Assembly (NCBI GenBank): GCA_027576995.1
Contig: JANBQC010000065.1
Coordinates: 1 to 64,000, forward strand
Length of the DNA stretch: 64,000 bases
Origin: Dimargaris cristalligena
Taxonomy: Eukaryota > Kickxellomycota > Dimargaritomycetes > Dimargaritales > Dimargaritaceae
Direction of reading: 5' to 3'
Shown here: positions 23,255 through 33,781 of the stretch, in pieces
How the letters are laid out: each line of letters opens with the position of its first letter
How positions within the stretch are numbered: position 1 is the first letter of the stretch
Translations under genes and position numbers: made by a program
The notes under the pieces: generated by a model
What the model saw: the letters and a program-made list of their open reading frames with translations, nothing else
Databases searched by the model: none
What the model was told of the DNA's origin: nothing

Positions 23255-23756
23255 TCCCCAATGCCACTGCCACCCTCCATGGTGTGAAGTGGGATTGGTT
23301 GGGGTCAAAGATGGATGATGTCTGTATAAAACGATAGGATTAAAACATTTAAGCAGATTCAATACATGTATATATATGTTTCTATTATTAGTAGTACATT
23401 TATTTTACTTTCACGCGCCATCCAATGGGTGTGATTGTGAAGCATTTGAGCCAGGGGGAGTAGAGGTAAAGTGAAGGAGCCCAGTGTATATTGAGGAGGG
23501 GCGTGCATCCAGTGTGGTGGTCACTCCTGTAGTGGTAGGGACTTGGGGTAGTCATGGCATCCTGCAGTATCATTAGCCGGAATTAGAAGGGTACCGAGTT
23601 TTTCTTCGGTACGCTTCATGGTGTGATAGTGGAATGGTACAGTGCACGGTTGAGGAATGAGGGTGTTTCTAGTTGAGCATAATGTAGGCAAGTGTGTAGT
23701 ATGAATTGCAGTAGGAATGTAGGAGGCAAAAAGGAGAGAGAAGTGCGCTATTTATA

Positions 23757-23776
23757 TATACTTATATATAAGTATA
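23757..23776. repeat. Perfect 20-base AT-rich palindrome
   Basis: TATACTTATA is followed directly by its reverse complement TATAAGTATA. Could be a TATA-type element or a hairpin; no gene is assigned to it. Confidence 0.6.
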
Positions 23777-23892
23777 GGTATGTGTATGTGTATATCAGTG
23801 GGTGATCACCGATGGGATGGTTCTAAACTATTAAAGGGTGTAGTATCTATAGATTCGATGCAACCACGTGCCGCCCACTTGGATACGCCTCA

Positions 23893-24102
23893 ATACCAAT
23901 ACCAATACCAATACCAATGTAAATGTAAATGTAAATGTAAATGTAAATGTAAATGTAAATGTAAATGNNNNNNNNNNNNNNNNNNNNNNNNNNNNNNNNN
24001 NNNNNNNNNNNNNNNNNNGTAAATGTAAATGTAAATGTAAATGTAAATGTAAATGTAAATGTAAATGTAAATGTAAATGTAAATGTAAATGTAAATGTAA
24101 AA
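23893..24102. repeat. Hexanucleotide microsatellite with a 51-base assembly gap
   Basis: An array of ATACCA units (about 23893-23917) changes to an array of TGTAAA units that runs to about 24102 and is interrupted by undetermined bases at 23968-24018. The same TGTAAA motif is on both sides of the gap, so the real array length is unknown. Confidence 0.95.
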
Positions 24103-25105
24103 TGTCAAGGGAACTCGCTTATGCCAGGCAAAGGATATATAATACTCCAAATCATCCGGCGATCTCCATGGAATGGATTGGATTGGACAAAGAGGGAGGC
24201 GGACGCACTACCCCCCATCCTGTAATTACTCCTATTTTTTCCGTGGCCCTCTCAACCCATCGGATGTGGCGGGAAGGAGGGGACTCGTTTTAGAGCAAAT
24301 CGTAGAAGAAAGGTTATGCAGCCGCCTGTCTCCACCTGTTCACTCCGGCACAGCTTGGTGCAGCTCTTTTTAGAAAGAACCAGTAGCCGAAGAAGAAGAA
24401 TAGGAAAACGGATAAGCGGGGATTGGCAGTGGGATGATGTATGGGGAGAGAGGGCAGGAGTAGTGTCGGGTAGGTAAATAAGTAGGTAAGTAAGTAGGAT
24501 ACCATGCCAATCGTTTGGTATTCAGTGAATAAACATGGGGGAGGGGAGATGGAACGTTAACCTGGATAGAAGGATACACTTGCTCCATGCACCAGCAATC
24601 ATGGATAAGGAACTGTAGGGATAAAAGGGGGAGAGGTGTGCCGGGGCCAGGGATAGCCAGTGGCGAAGGAATAGGCGGATCCAGGGAAAATGAGTGCGGG
24701 TGATGGCGGTTGTTGTTGTTTTGCTTTGCTTTGCTTTGGTTTAGGTTAGTTTGACCAGCCAGATGTGCCACTGGATTTGCTATAAGAGACACAGCGCGGC
24801 TAAAAAGGAATATGGGTATGGTGGTGGTAGTGCCACTACTACTGGCCTACCATGCGAGCAGCTATACTAGGCGCCTGGTTAGGCTTTCCCAGGGCGGACG
24901 AAGTCGTAGGTTTAAGAGTGCTCCGTCGCGAAAGGGGAGCAGAGCAGCAGCAGCGAGCTCTTTAGACGGGCGGAAAGTCTATTTGGCTGTACACTTTAGT
25001 CGGCGGCCCCGGCCGGTCGGTACACTGCCATCGGCTTAGGAGAGAGACCTCTTTCCTTCTCTCCTGAGTCTTTTTGCTTCCAAGGCGAGAGAGCAAGAGC
25101 AAGAG

Positions 25106-25107
<2 letters not shown>

Positions 25108-25163
<56 letters not shown>
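25108..25163. repeat. (GA)n microsatellite
   Basis: About 27 GA units flanked by GCAAGA and GCGAGA variants. Confidence 0.9.
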
Positions 25164-25169
<6 letters not shown>

Positions 25170-25425
25170 GCACCCGCCGCTCTGGTCAGGAAGACTGAAC
25201 CCCTGACGGCCGTATCGACGTGACGCAGCAACAGTTGTCGCGCCTCGTGTTATATTGGTAGAGAGGGTAATTTGGCTGGCCCTCTCTCTTTGCTTTGTTT
25301 TGACTAGCAGCATCTTTTTTAATAAATATCTCCTTCTCCCACCGTTATTTCAAACTCCACTTTCCAGCCCTGACGTGTAATTCTAGCCGACTCCTTCCCT
25401 TCCCTTTCCTAGCCTTCTCTCGTTT

Positions 25426-25480
25426 CATTTCATTTCATTTCATTTCATTTCATTTCATTTCATTCCATTCCATTCCATTC
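25426..25480. repeat. (CATTT)n/(CATTC)n pentanucleotide repeat
   Basis: Seven to eight CATTT units pass into CATTC units, upstream of the Cep57-family gene. Confidence 0.9.
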
Positions 25481-25753
25481 CTTCTTACATAGTTTGTTTT
25501 CTTATATATTCCTCACCCCCACACTTTGAATTGCAGTGCTCCCATTGTCCGTGACCTCTAACTCCTTCTTCCCCTGTAATAAAACTCCTCCCGTTCGTCG
25601 ACCCATCTCACGGCGCTTCCCTCTCGTTTGCCACAAAACCACCGTCCCCGCCTGCGCCAACCAGCCTACATACCATACATATACCACTCATACCTACCTA
25701 CCTACCTACATACATACCCTCCCACATACACCCAAGTCCCTCCTCTCCTCACC

Positions 25754-28700
25754 ATGCCCCCCATAATCTCCGATGCTATGCTCGAGAGCCTCGAGCAAAC
25801 CGGCAAGGATCTCATTGACGACTGCGACCATTTCATGAACGACCCCGACTTATTCCGTCGTTCCCCTCGTCACCGTCCCACCACCACTGCCGCGTCCCCA
25901 TTCCCCTACCACACGTCCCCCCCGCCCCACCACTCCGACTACCACTATCCCGCTCGCCAGCCCAAGCGTCTGCGGCCCGGCAGTCCGAGTCTCGATACCA
26001 GTTATACCCACCCTAATATCCACCACCCCGGCGACTCCATTAATAGCAGCGAACTCGAATCCTCCGACGGAGCTGTGAACTACGCCCGGCATATCAATAC
26101 CACCGACCTGAGTCAGGAACTGGCCAACCTTTCGTTCGGCACCCTCACCATGGGCAGCATGCCCCTGTCACCCAATACCCCCCGTCGGTTCCCATTGCAT
26201 CCCGCGGCCGTGGTCGATAGGCACCAGAATGGAGGGATGAGACGGCCGTCGACCTCGGCCTCTTCATTAAACCACTCGTCCGCACACCGGTCCGTGAGGG
26301 GGGGAGGCCCATCTGGGTCCCTATCGATGGACGACGAGATGTCCCCCTTGGATTTCGAAATCAACGAAGAACCCGATTTCCTGCTCCGCTCCCACCCCGG
26401 CTCCGACGGCTACGGAGATAGCGAAGATATGCCCAATCCGATATCCATGATGACCCCATCCGCCAAAACCCACCCGGATCACGCCCAGTGGACACCCAGT
26501 GCTGCCGATATCTCGTTCCAGCCCTCCCGGGTATTCCCCAAAGATATGTGGAAATCCGCCTTGACGACCCCCCAGTCCCAGCCACCACCCCCCGGTTCCC
26601 ACCGCTACGGGTTGGACCTGGATCACCTTCAGCGGGGAGACGATTATAATGAAAATGAAAATGAGGCTAATAGTAATGTAGACGACGGCGACCACATCAG
26701 TGACGAGGATAGTCACTTTAATCCCCACCCCCACGATGATTCAGACGAGGGTGAGCATGCTACCGGAGCCGGAACCCTGTATACCTCCGAAATGCTACAG
26801 GGTATGTTCGGCCCACCGACTACGCGGAACGGTCTGGACAGGCTTTCGGCTGAGTTAAATCAGGCTATTCAACGCGACCCAGTCCAGCTGTCACTGCATC
26901 AAACCGGTATCGCTTCCCAGCCCCCTTCCGCCGCCTCATCAAGGTCTTCGTCACCATCTTTTGCCGTTGATTCGGCGTCAGTTTATAGTACCCCCATGTC
27001 ATATCCCGAGCTAGGCCATCACACCCAACGGCCCCACCACCAACAGCAACAACAACACCAACACCACCACACTAACCAGCGCAATCCCATAAGCCCTCCC
27101 CGCGACTCCCCCGCTAAGCCATCGCTTACTAACCACTTCAACCAATTTCAGGGCCAGTTCGACCAACCCCAGCCACAGCCACAATTGCAACACCTGTCCC
27201 AACCCCCTTTGCGTAAAGCAGTGTCCGAGTTTATCCTTGATCACTCGCCCCCGCGTCACGACGATAGATCATCGGATCATTCCGTATCCAGCTGGGCCGC
27301 GGAAACGAACCCCCACCCATCGACATCACGGTTTCCCGTGGAGACGAGTACCCGAATCACCGAGTCGGATCTTATCACAGATAGTTTCCGATCCAAGAGC
27401 CGGCCCGGATCGGTTTCTCCCGCTTCCTTCGTCCATCGCTCCTACGGAGATGGACCATCGAGTCTAACCGAGCCTTCGTCCCAATGGGGGTTAGATTACA
27501 TCGGGCCAAACACGGCCACGTCGTCTTTGGCAAGGATGGCCTCAAACCGGGCACCCGAACCCAATCATTCAGTAGCGTCGTCGTCCTCATCATCATCACT
27601 GTCGCGGTCACCAGCTCTGCCCCCACCGACAACAGCTCAATCCCGCCGGTCACCACCACCACCACCACCATCATCATTATCGTCATCATCAACCACCACA
27701 ACCCACCTGACCAAACCCAACTACCCGAATTTACCGTTTATGTCTACCCCTAAGCCGCCTCGGGAACCCATGCTCTTGAATAACTCGCCTTCTCCGTCCA
27801 TCCCGAGTCTGAACCACGGTTATCCCGGGGCAACTGGGCACTCGTCCGTTGCCCTTTCGCCCGTGGTTGGTCATAACCGCCTCACGCAGGCAATGTTCGG
27901 CACTAGTCACGTGGATCTGGAGGAAGAGGCTATCCGCCCAGCGGGCAATTCGAAGTCCCCGGATATGCACCGGCCGGCGTCCTCCTCAGGAGCTGCTGCA
28001 TCCCCCCAAACACCCCGTCGACCAATCCCTTCCGCTGAGTCTGCGAACCCGGAGACCGGCCGCTTTTTATCGTCAACCATCTCGCCATCATTATCCCAAC
28101 GGCCCGTGGAGGATTCCGGGTATCATTACCTCCCCTCCCCCCGCCGCACCACCCCCATCGCCCCTCCGTCGTTGGCTCCGATGTCAGATGATCGAATGGC
28201 CCCCCTCCAATCCATATCACCCGGTGGACCCCGCGTTCAGCGCGCCCGGTTCCAATTGGACCGTTCAGGCATGACTTCGCCGCGAGGCCTACTATTGGGA
28301 CATCGCCCTAAGCCACCGACCACGCCCCACCCACTCCATAAATCCAACTTCCTGTCCTCTGGGTCATTTTCCTCCGTGACATCGTCAGCGGCGTTGGCTT
28401 CAATCGATCCTAACGGTGTAATGGAAGCCGGCGGCCGGCCAGGTGATAAGGCCACCGGTCCTAACTATCCCACCAGCTCTACGAATGCACTGACCAACTC
28501 ACTGCCACGGCGTCCCTCTACACTTAGCAACGACTTGACCGCCCCGCCTCGGCCCAGTGAATCTACCCTCCACTCCTCGTCGACGACCCGGGAGGATACC
28601 CACCATATTCCCAGCCATTTATCCGATTTCTCCATTGCTGACGATATTACAATCAGCACCGAAGCCGCCGCCGGCGAAGAGGAGTCCTTCGATTTTATGT

Positions 28701-31700
28701 CCAAACCCACGGAACACGGTGGTTCCGCCCATCAGCGCAGCTATAGCGTATTTTCCCAAAAACTGCTGGAGTCGCGCCATTCGAGCCAAAATAGCGGGGA
28801 CCCCACCCAAGCCTCAGGTAGCTTAGAGAGCTTCTTGGGTTCCGTTGCTAAACAGATGGTCCCTAGCCCCTCCAGCAAACCGGCCACTACTCAGGATATT
28901 TCCGATGCGGAAACCGTAAGATCGAATAGGGCCGCGCCCGCCCAGGCTCGACCCCCGGTGGGTAACTACCCCGCTGCTCAGAGGGGGTTTGTACCTAATT
29001 TGGCATTGGAGCGCAGCCATTCGTCACCCGCCCAGCCCGTCCGGTCGACGTCCCACCTCCAACCGGCCCCCATTCGGCGTCATTCAGAGCAAGATGACGA
29101 TGACCATGCCGACAATGGCGGCTTGCTAGCCGGTGCTCATGGCCATCGCCATCTGTCGGACCCAGCGGCCCGTTTCGAGTTTAACTGGACGAGCACTCCC
29201 CAGGCTCATACGAACGAACCGGCCCGGGTCCTACAGATGCGGAGCACATCGGGCGATATATCGACCAATTCGAGTGCATCCCAGTCTAAACGGGCTTCGG
29301 AAGTCACCGTTGCGTCCCCCCGGCAATCGGCCCCTTCCGGCGAAGCGCCACCGTCCCCAGCTGCGATCCTTCCCCAGGCCGTGCCCATTCCCCTGGCAGC
29401 CGATAGTTCGCAGACTCCGCTGAAGGCCGACGCCCGCCGCTTCAACCAAACACCCTTGTCCATCGTATCATCTTCCTTCCGACTACCCGATATTTACGAA
29501 GTGGACCACCTCGCTACCCCTAGATTCAACCACCAGGACGGTAACTATTACCTTAATGGCAGTACACCGCAGCCTGGTATGCACAGTGCGGGCAGTCAAT
29601 CGGAGCTACGGCGGGGTCCGATGAAAAACCCCCGTCTTTACGGATCGGAACTTAGTATTCGGACATCGATGCGGAGTTCCTTGGCGGATCCTCCCTCCGA
29701 GGTGGACCCAAAGAGTCCCCGACCCCCGTTATCAACCGTCCCGGCCCCGGCCTTGACCTCGTCCTTCCCCCACTATCCCCATGGGCAATCCGCCACTAAG
29801 GAGACTCCCCTGTTACAAAGCATGGCCCGGAAATCCCACCTTACCCGCGGTTCCGCCGTGCCCCAACATAAACCCCTGGCCAGTGTACCCCAGGAACTCC
29901 AGGGCGAAGCCATGGTGCGGGCTCTCATGTACCTCCAAAACAAGCTGTATAATCTGGAATCGGAGAATACATCGCTGGAACAAACGATCCGCGAGTTGCA
30001 GCGGCAGTTGGGTGAAATGCGGAAACCGGGGACGGTAGCTACATCAACTACGCCCCAGCCCACCATTACGCTGGCTACCCAAACTTCCATGCTGGGAACG
30101 CCCGCCCCAAAACGGAAAACACCGATCATGAGTTCAACACCCAAGACAACAATAACACCAACCCACTCTTCAACCCCGGGCTCCGCCCGCAAACTGGAGA
30201 TGACCGGTCGTCAGTCGGACAATTCGGCCCATTCCGTCAATCAAGCCGAAGACTCCAACCCGTTGGCAAATAGTGATGACCCTTCTAATTTAACCTGGTA
30301 TTTCCCCGACGAACCATTGGGACCCCCCCAGACGTCGGCGGCGAATAACGAGGTGGATGCCATTCAGCGAGCTTTGATGGCCGCTTTCCAGCAAAAGGAG
30401 GATATCACGCGACAAATTGACAGCCTGACCCACTATTCCCAGCAATTTGGGGCACTGCTTCAGCAGTATGGGGAACAGACCGAGTCCCAAAAGCTAAATG
30501 GTAATCAGGTTGGTGATGATGGTAGAGAGGTAGCTGACTTGCCCGACTTGACTGCCTCACTGGATATCCCCAACCAGGCCAGCGATGCCTACGAGCCAAT
30601 GGATCAGCATCCCGAGCATGATTCACCGCGTGGAGGGAGGGGTAAGCCCTTGGCCAACCACCTCCAGCAGGATAGGTTTGTGGTGCGCAATTTCGGAACG
30701 AGTCCCCGCCCTACTCCGCCCCGTCCCCGGGGAGTTGATCAGCAAGCCAGCCCCATGGCCTCCGGACTATTGCGGCGGTCGGAAACGGCCCCTTTGCCTT
30801 CGGCCGCCTTCTATTCGTCCATCACCTCCCCACCGCTGCCCCCTTTATCTTCGCAACCGAGGTTACCGACGGCCACATCCGCTGGAAGTCCCACCGGCCG
30901 GGGATCCGTCGGTTCGTCCTACGACGAAATGCAGCGCGAAGAACGGTTAATGGCCCTCGAGACCATTGAAATGTACCGGTTTGAACTGCAACGGCTCGTT
31001 CAGGAAACAGAAAGGGTCCGCCAAATGGATGTTGAAGCAGCGGGAACCACCACCACCACACCGGAGGAGGGTGAAAAAGACCGTAAGTCGAGGCGCAAGG
31101 AACCGAAACACCCTTCCAGTCACCGACGGACCGCGGATAAAATGTCGCGTCGCAAACATAAGCGGCAGCCGGACGGTCTCCCCGCCTTGGAAGAAACCGG
31201 GGAGGCATACGATTCAGACGCTCTATCGGAGGCCCTATCCCGGGTGGACCTGGATTCGCCCGGATCTTCCTTCATGACCGAGGGCCTCTCTCAATTGGAT
31301 CCGCTGCCGTTGTCACTCGCTCGGTCCATTTCGCTAGCGGGTGGTCGCCATCCTCCAGCAACGAAAAACCGCGAACGGGTCCCTGGATTAAATTCCCCAC
31401 ACCCTCATACCCGTGCGCCGCTTGAACAGCGTTTGAGACCCACCACCGCGGCGCAATCCCCCGACCCTGCCAAACCGTTGGCGAAGCAACGTTTGGACGG
31501 TTCACCTCCCCCCTCGGCTTCGGGCCAGCGGGATGATTCGGGGGCGTTTTGCCGGCCCCATTCGGCCCAACCCGATGCTCACCCTAGTCAGCGTCCGGTC
31601 TCCTACAACGATGGCTATGAGAATGAGCCGTTATCACCACCTTCGTCGACATCAACTCGCAAGAAACGGGGTGCTGCTACGCGTGAAATGGCTACTCAGG

Positions 31701-33781
31701 TGCGACCATCCCTTTGGGACAATGGTCGTGACCCCAGTGATGGTCCCACGGGGTTCAGTAACACCCACCGTGATACTGCTCCCCCATCGGAGTGGGATGC
31801 GGCCAGTGTTCGCACCACACCTAAATCATCCGCGCAAGCTCACCCCGCCCGGCCCGCGAACCCCGAACCACCTACGTCAACGGGATCTCGCCCCACTTCC
31901 AGCCGAACCCGGTTTGATTTAGCACCTCCGCCTTTTCATGGAAATGTCGATGATGGTGATAATGGTAATGATACGTTCAGTCAACTCCACCAGCCGGCCG
32001 TTGAGACTCCATTCCATGGGCTTTCGCCGGTCACTCAGAACCGTCCCTTATCACCCTCTCCCCAGCAGGCCCAGCGCCATCCATTTGATCATGGTGCGAG
32101 TGACCATCACGTTCCACCGCCCTTAGATAGGTCGCAATCGTTCACTGCGCCTCGCTCGGCGAGGCGGTCCCCCCCGGTTCGACTTACCCCGGTTAGTGTG
32201 CGGATGGAAAACCGAACAGAAGCCAATCCTCCGCCCCAGGCCTCGGCCCAGGAAATGGCAGCCCTTCGCAAACTGCAACGGGCTAAGTCGTCGAGCCGGG
32301 CCTCACCTGCACAACAACCCCATATTCCACCAGTATCCCGGGAGGTGGGCAATACCCATGGTTGGGAAGATTCTTACGTATCAGAACCTAGTGAACTCCG
32401 GGACTCCATAACCGTATTGGACCAGCATTATTCCCCCAAACAACCCAATTCCAAGATGGCGTCCTCCCCGCGGGTCACTGCACGCCACCCAGTCTCGACC
32501 CAAACCCATACCCATGACCACGGCCATTGTCAGGGTCAGAGTCACGAACATAGCCGGGCCCACTCACGCCAGCCCCCCGCCTTTGTTACCGGCCCAGGTC
32601 TCCACGATGCCTCCCCATCCATGTCCGCCAATTACCAGCAACTGTTGGCCCTGTTGCAGACCCAGCCCCGGGATCGGTGTCCCCTGTGTCATGCAGGAGT
32701 GGCCACTGCTGCTGCAAATCCACGCACCAACTCGGCGGAACCTTCGGAGCCGCCGGAATGGAAGGTCTGGGAAGCGCGCCAGCCCCACGGTTCGTCACCA
32801 ATGGCCGTTCATCATCAGGCCGGCTGCCCCTGGACTGAAATTCGCCAATTACTGCGAACTATCCAAAATTCCAACTCCGCCCAGGCCCACCGGTCGTGCT
32901 CCCACCATAGCCCCCCCTCGCTCGATGCCGACCCGTTGCCATACAGTCTGGAACAACTCCACAGTGGCCCAGACGTTATCCCTCTTACCACCACCGGGGG
33001 AGCTGCACCATCGATTACCTGCCACCATATCGACACGCTCATCACCGAAGTGGAACAGGAGTTCGTCCAACTGAAAACCAAATACCAAACCCTGGTGCAC
33101 GAGTACGAACAGCTGGACCCTTCTTTGGATACCGCCTTTGCGACCAGCCATCGTCAGCCCCAATACCCCCATGTGAAAGACACCCCTAAACTAAGGGCCC
33201 GTCGCGCGGTGGGCAAACAATTGAAGGAATTGATCTCCCTGATTGACATTAAGAGCCTTCAACTGTCGGCGTTATACGATATTCGTCAGTCGGCGGCCCA
33301 GTTACCATCGCCCCATAATTTAATGGCCGCGCCCCATCCGCCTCCGGTATCGCGGTCCAAAAGCTCGAGTCGCCGTGTTTCGCCCCCGTCGTTAGGAGGA
33401 GCGGCGGCGACTGCTCCCTTTGCCAATCATCAGTATGTCCTTAACGGTAGCCACGGGCTTCCACGATCCGGTGGGGGAGGTTGCTCGGCCTGTCCGGGGG
33501 CGGGATCAAATACCCTGGCTAATCCGACCTTTGCGTCGCGGGCGAAAGCTCACGACCGGGCTAACGCGGCCGGGACCATTAAATCTCGGCGACCTACCCC
33601 CGCCCATACCCATGGCAATACGGCGACTGCGACTGTGTTGTCGGCGGCGTCGTCAACGCATCCCCATCCTGCCCATACCACTGATTTACACCAGCGCCCC
33701 ATTACCCGGCAGACCAAACAGGCTAAGAATTACGCTCTGCTAAAGGGTATGCAGTGGATTCAGCAGGCCCTTGAATCGTAA
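25754..33781 (+). CDS. Very large Cep57/Ppc89-family spindle pole body protein
   Basis: Single exon of 2,675 residues from ATG 25754 (ACCATGC context), far above the usual 500-1,000 of fungal homologues. Most of it is low-complexity Ser/Pro/His/Gln-rich sequence. Ordered parts: a first helix (about 1-35, DAMLESLEQTGKDLIDDCD); a coiled coil at about 1385-1420 (ALMYLQNKLYNLESENTSL); helices at about 1532-1566 and 1725-1758 (ERLMALETIEMYRFELQRL); a basic block RRKHKRQ; a CPLCH site (about 2309) with HHQAGCPW; and a C-terminal Cep57 microtubule-binding-like domain at about 2422-2512 (LITEVEQEFVQLKTKYQTL, YEQLDPSLDT, VGKQLKELISLIDIKSLQLSALYDI). That last pattern is the Cep57_MT_bd signature seen in S. 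pombe Ppc89. A scaffold role at the spindle pole body, binding microtubules, is inferred from the domain. Confidence 0.72.
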   Translation: MPPIISDAMLESLEQTGKDLIDDCDHFMNDPDLFRRSPRHRPTTTAASPFPYHTSPPPHHSDYHYPARQPKRLRPGSPSLDTSYTHPNIHHPGDSINSSELESSDGAVNYARHINTTDLSQELANLSFGTLTMGSMPLSPNTPRRFPLHPAAVVDRHQNGGMRRPSTSASSLNHSSAHRSVRGGGPSGSLSMDDEMSPLDFEINEEPDFLLRSHPGSDGYGDSEDMPNPISMMTPSAKTHPDHAQWTPSAADISFQPSRVFPKDMWKSALTTPQSQPPPPGSHRYGLDLDHLQRGDDYNENENEANSNVDDGDHISDEDSHFNPHPHDDSDEGEHATGAGTLYTSEMLQGMFGPPTTRNGLDRLSAELNQAIQRDPVQLSLHQTGIASQPPSAASSRSSSPSFAVDSASVYSTPMSYPELGHHTQRPHHQQQQQHQHHHTNQRNPISPPRDSPAKPSLTNHFNQFQGQFDQPQPQPQLQHLSQPPLRKAVSEFILDHSPPRHDDRSSDHSVSSWAAETNPHPSTSRFPVETSTRITESDLITDSFRSKSRPGSVSPASFVHRSYGDGPSSLTEPSSQWGLDYIGPNTATSSLARMASNRAPEPNHSVASSSSSSSLSRSPALPPPTTAQSRRSPPPPPPSSLSSSSTTTTHLTKPNYPNLPFMSTPKPPREPMLLNNSPSPSIPSLNHGYPGATGHSSVALSPVVGHNRLTQAMFGTSHVDLEEEAIRPAGNSKSPDMHRPASSSGAAASPQTPRRPIPSAESANPETGRFLSSTISPSLSQRPVEDSGYHYLPSPRRTTPIAPPSLAPMSDDRMAPLQSISPGGPRVQRARFQLDRSGMTSPRGLLLGHRPKPPTTPHPLHKSNFLSSGSFSSVTSSAALASIDPNGVMEAGGRPGDKATGPNYPTSSTNALTNSLPRRPSTLSNDLTAPPRPSESTLHSSSTTREDTHHIPSHLSDFSIADDITISTEAAAGEEESFDFMSKPTEHGGSAHQRSYSVFSQKLLESRHSSQNSGDPTQASGSLESFLGSVAKQMVPSPSSKPATTQDISDAETVRSNRAAPAQARPPVGNYPAAQRGFVPNLALERSHSSPAQPVRSTSHLQPAPIRRHSEQDDDDHADNGGLLAGAHGHRHLSDPAARFEFNWTSTPQAHTNEPARVLQMRSTSGDISTNSSASQSKRASEVTVASPRQSAPSGEAPPSPAAILPQAVPIPLAADSSQTPLKADARRFNQTPLSIVSSSFRLPDIYEVDHLATPRFNHQDGNYYLNGSTPQPGMHSAGSQSELRRGPMKNPRLYGSELSIRTSMRSSLADPPSEVDPKSPRPPLSTVPAPALTSSFPHYPHGQSATKETPLLQSMARKSHLTRGSAVPQHKPLASVPQELQGEAMVRALMYLQNKLYNLESENTSLEQTIRELQRQLGEMRKPGTVATSTTPQPTITLATQTSMLGTPAPKRKTPIMSSTPKTTITPTHSSTPGSARKLEMTGRQSDNSAHSVNQAEDSNPLANSDDPSNLTWYFPDEPLGPPQTSAANNEVDAIQRALMAAFQQKEDITRQIDSLTHYSQQFGALLQQYGEQTESQKLNGNQVGDDGREVADLPDLTASLDIPNQASDAYEPMDQHPEHDSPRGGRGKPLANHLQQDRFVVRNFGTSPRPTPPRPRGVDQQASPMASGLLRRSETAPLPSAAFYSSITSPPLPPLSSQPRLPTATSAGSPTGRGSVGSSYDEMQREERLMALETIEMYRFELQRLVQETERVRQMDVEAAGTTTTTPEEGEKDRKSRRKEPKHPSSHRRTADKMSRRKHKRQPDGLPALEETGEAYDSDALSEALSRVDLDSPGSSFMTEGLSQLDPLPLSLARSISLAGGRHPPATKNRERVPGLNSPHPHTRAPLEQRLRPTTAAQSPDPAKPLAKQRLDGSPPPSASGQRDDSGAFCRPHSAQPDAHPSQRPVSYNDGYENEPLSPPSSTSTRKKRGAATREMATQVRPSLWDNGRDPSDGPTGFSNTHRDTAPPSEWDAASVRTTPKSSAQAHPARPANPEPPTSTGSRPTSSRTRFDLAPPPFHGNVDDGDNGNDTFSQLHQPAVETPFHGLSPVTQNRPLSPSPQQAQRHPFDHGASDHHVPPPLDRSQSFTAPRSARRSPPVRLTPVSVRMENRTEANPPPQASAQEMAALRKLQRAKSSSRASPAQQPHIPPVSREVGNTHGWEDSYVSEPSELRDSITVLDQHYSPKQPNSKMASSPRVTARHPVSTQTHTHDHGHCQGQSHEHSRAHSRQPPAFVTGPGLHDASPSMSANYQQLLALLQTQPRDRCPLCHAGVATAAANPRTNSAEPSEPPEWKVWEARQPHGSSPMAVHHQAGCPWTEIRQLLRTIQNSNSAQAHRSCSHHSPPSLDADPLPYSLEQLHSGPDVIPLTTTGGAAPSITCHHIDTLITEVEQEFVQLKTKYQTLVHEYEQLDPSLDTAFATSHRQPQYPHVKDTPKLRARRAVGKQLKELISLIDIKSLQLSALYDIRQSAAQLPSPHNLMAAPHPPPVSRSKSSSRRVSPPSLGGAAATAPFANHQYVLNGSHGLPRSGGGGCSACPGAGSNTLANPTFASRAKAHDRANAAGTIKSRRPTPAHTHGNTATATVLSAASSTHPHPAHTTDLHQRPITRQTKQAKNYALLKGMQWIQQALES
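32494..32576 (+). other. His-rich segment within the Cep57-family protein
   Basis: The stretch THTHDHGHCQGQSHEHSRAH is about 40 percent His, just before a CPLCH site. It could bind metal ions or be a low-complexity expansion. Confidence 0.5.

Larger units (their letters stand above)
23255..25753. other. 2.5 kb repeat-rich region without a supported gene
   Basis: Contains hexanucleotide arrays with an assembly gap, (GA)n, (CATTT)n and (CCTA)n repeats. Frames here are repeat-derived. The final about 400 bases look like the 5' UTR and promoter of the Cep57-family gene, with a possible 5' UTR splice acceptor (GAATTGCAG, ending about 25534) and a CCTA/CATA repeat at 25692-25715. Confidence 0.45.

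Noticed and set aside
23893..24102. Telomere-like array
   Set aside because: TGTAAA is not a telomere unit (TTAGGG expected), and the array lies in the middle of the window.
23780..24293. Frames through the hexanucleotide array and gap
   Set aside because: Translation of a repeat and of undetermined bases.
25108..25163. Ser/Leu-rich frames over the GA repeat
   Set aside because: Artefact of the microsatellite.
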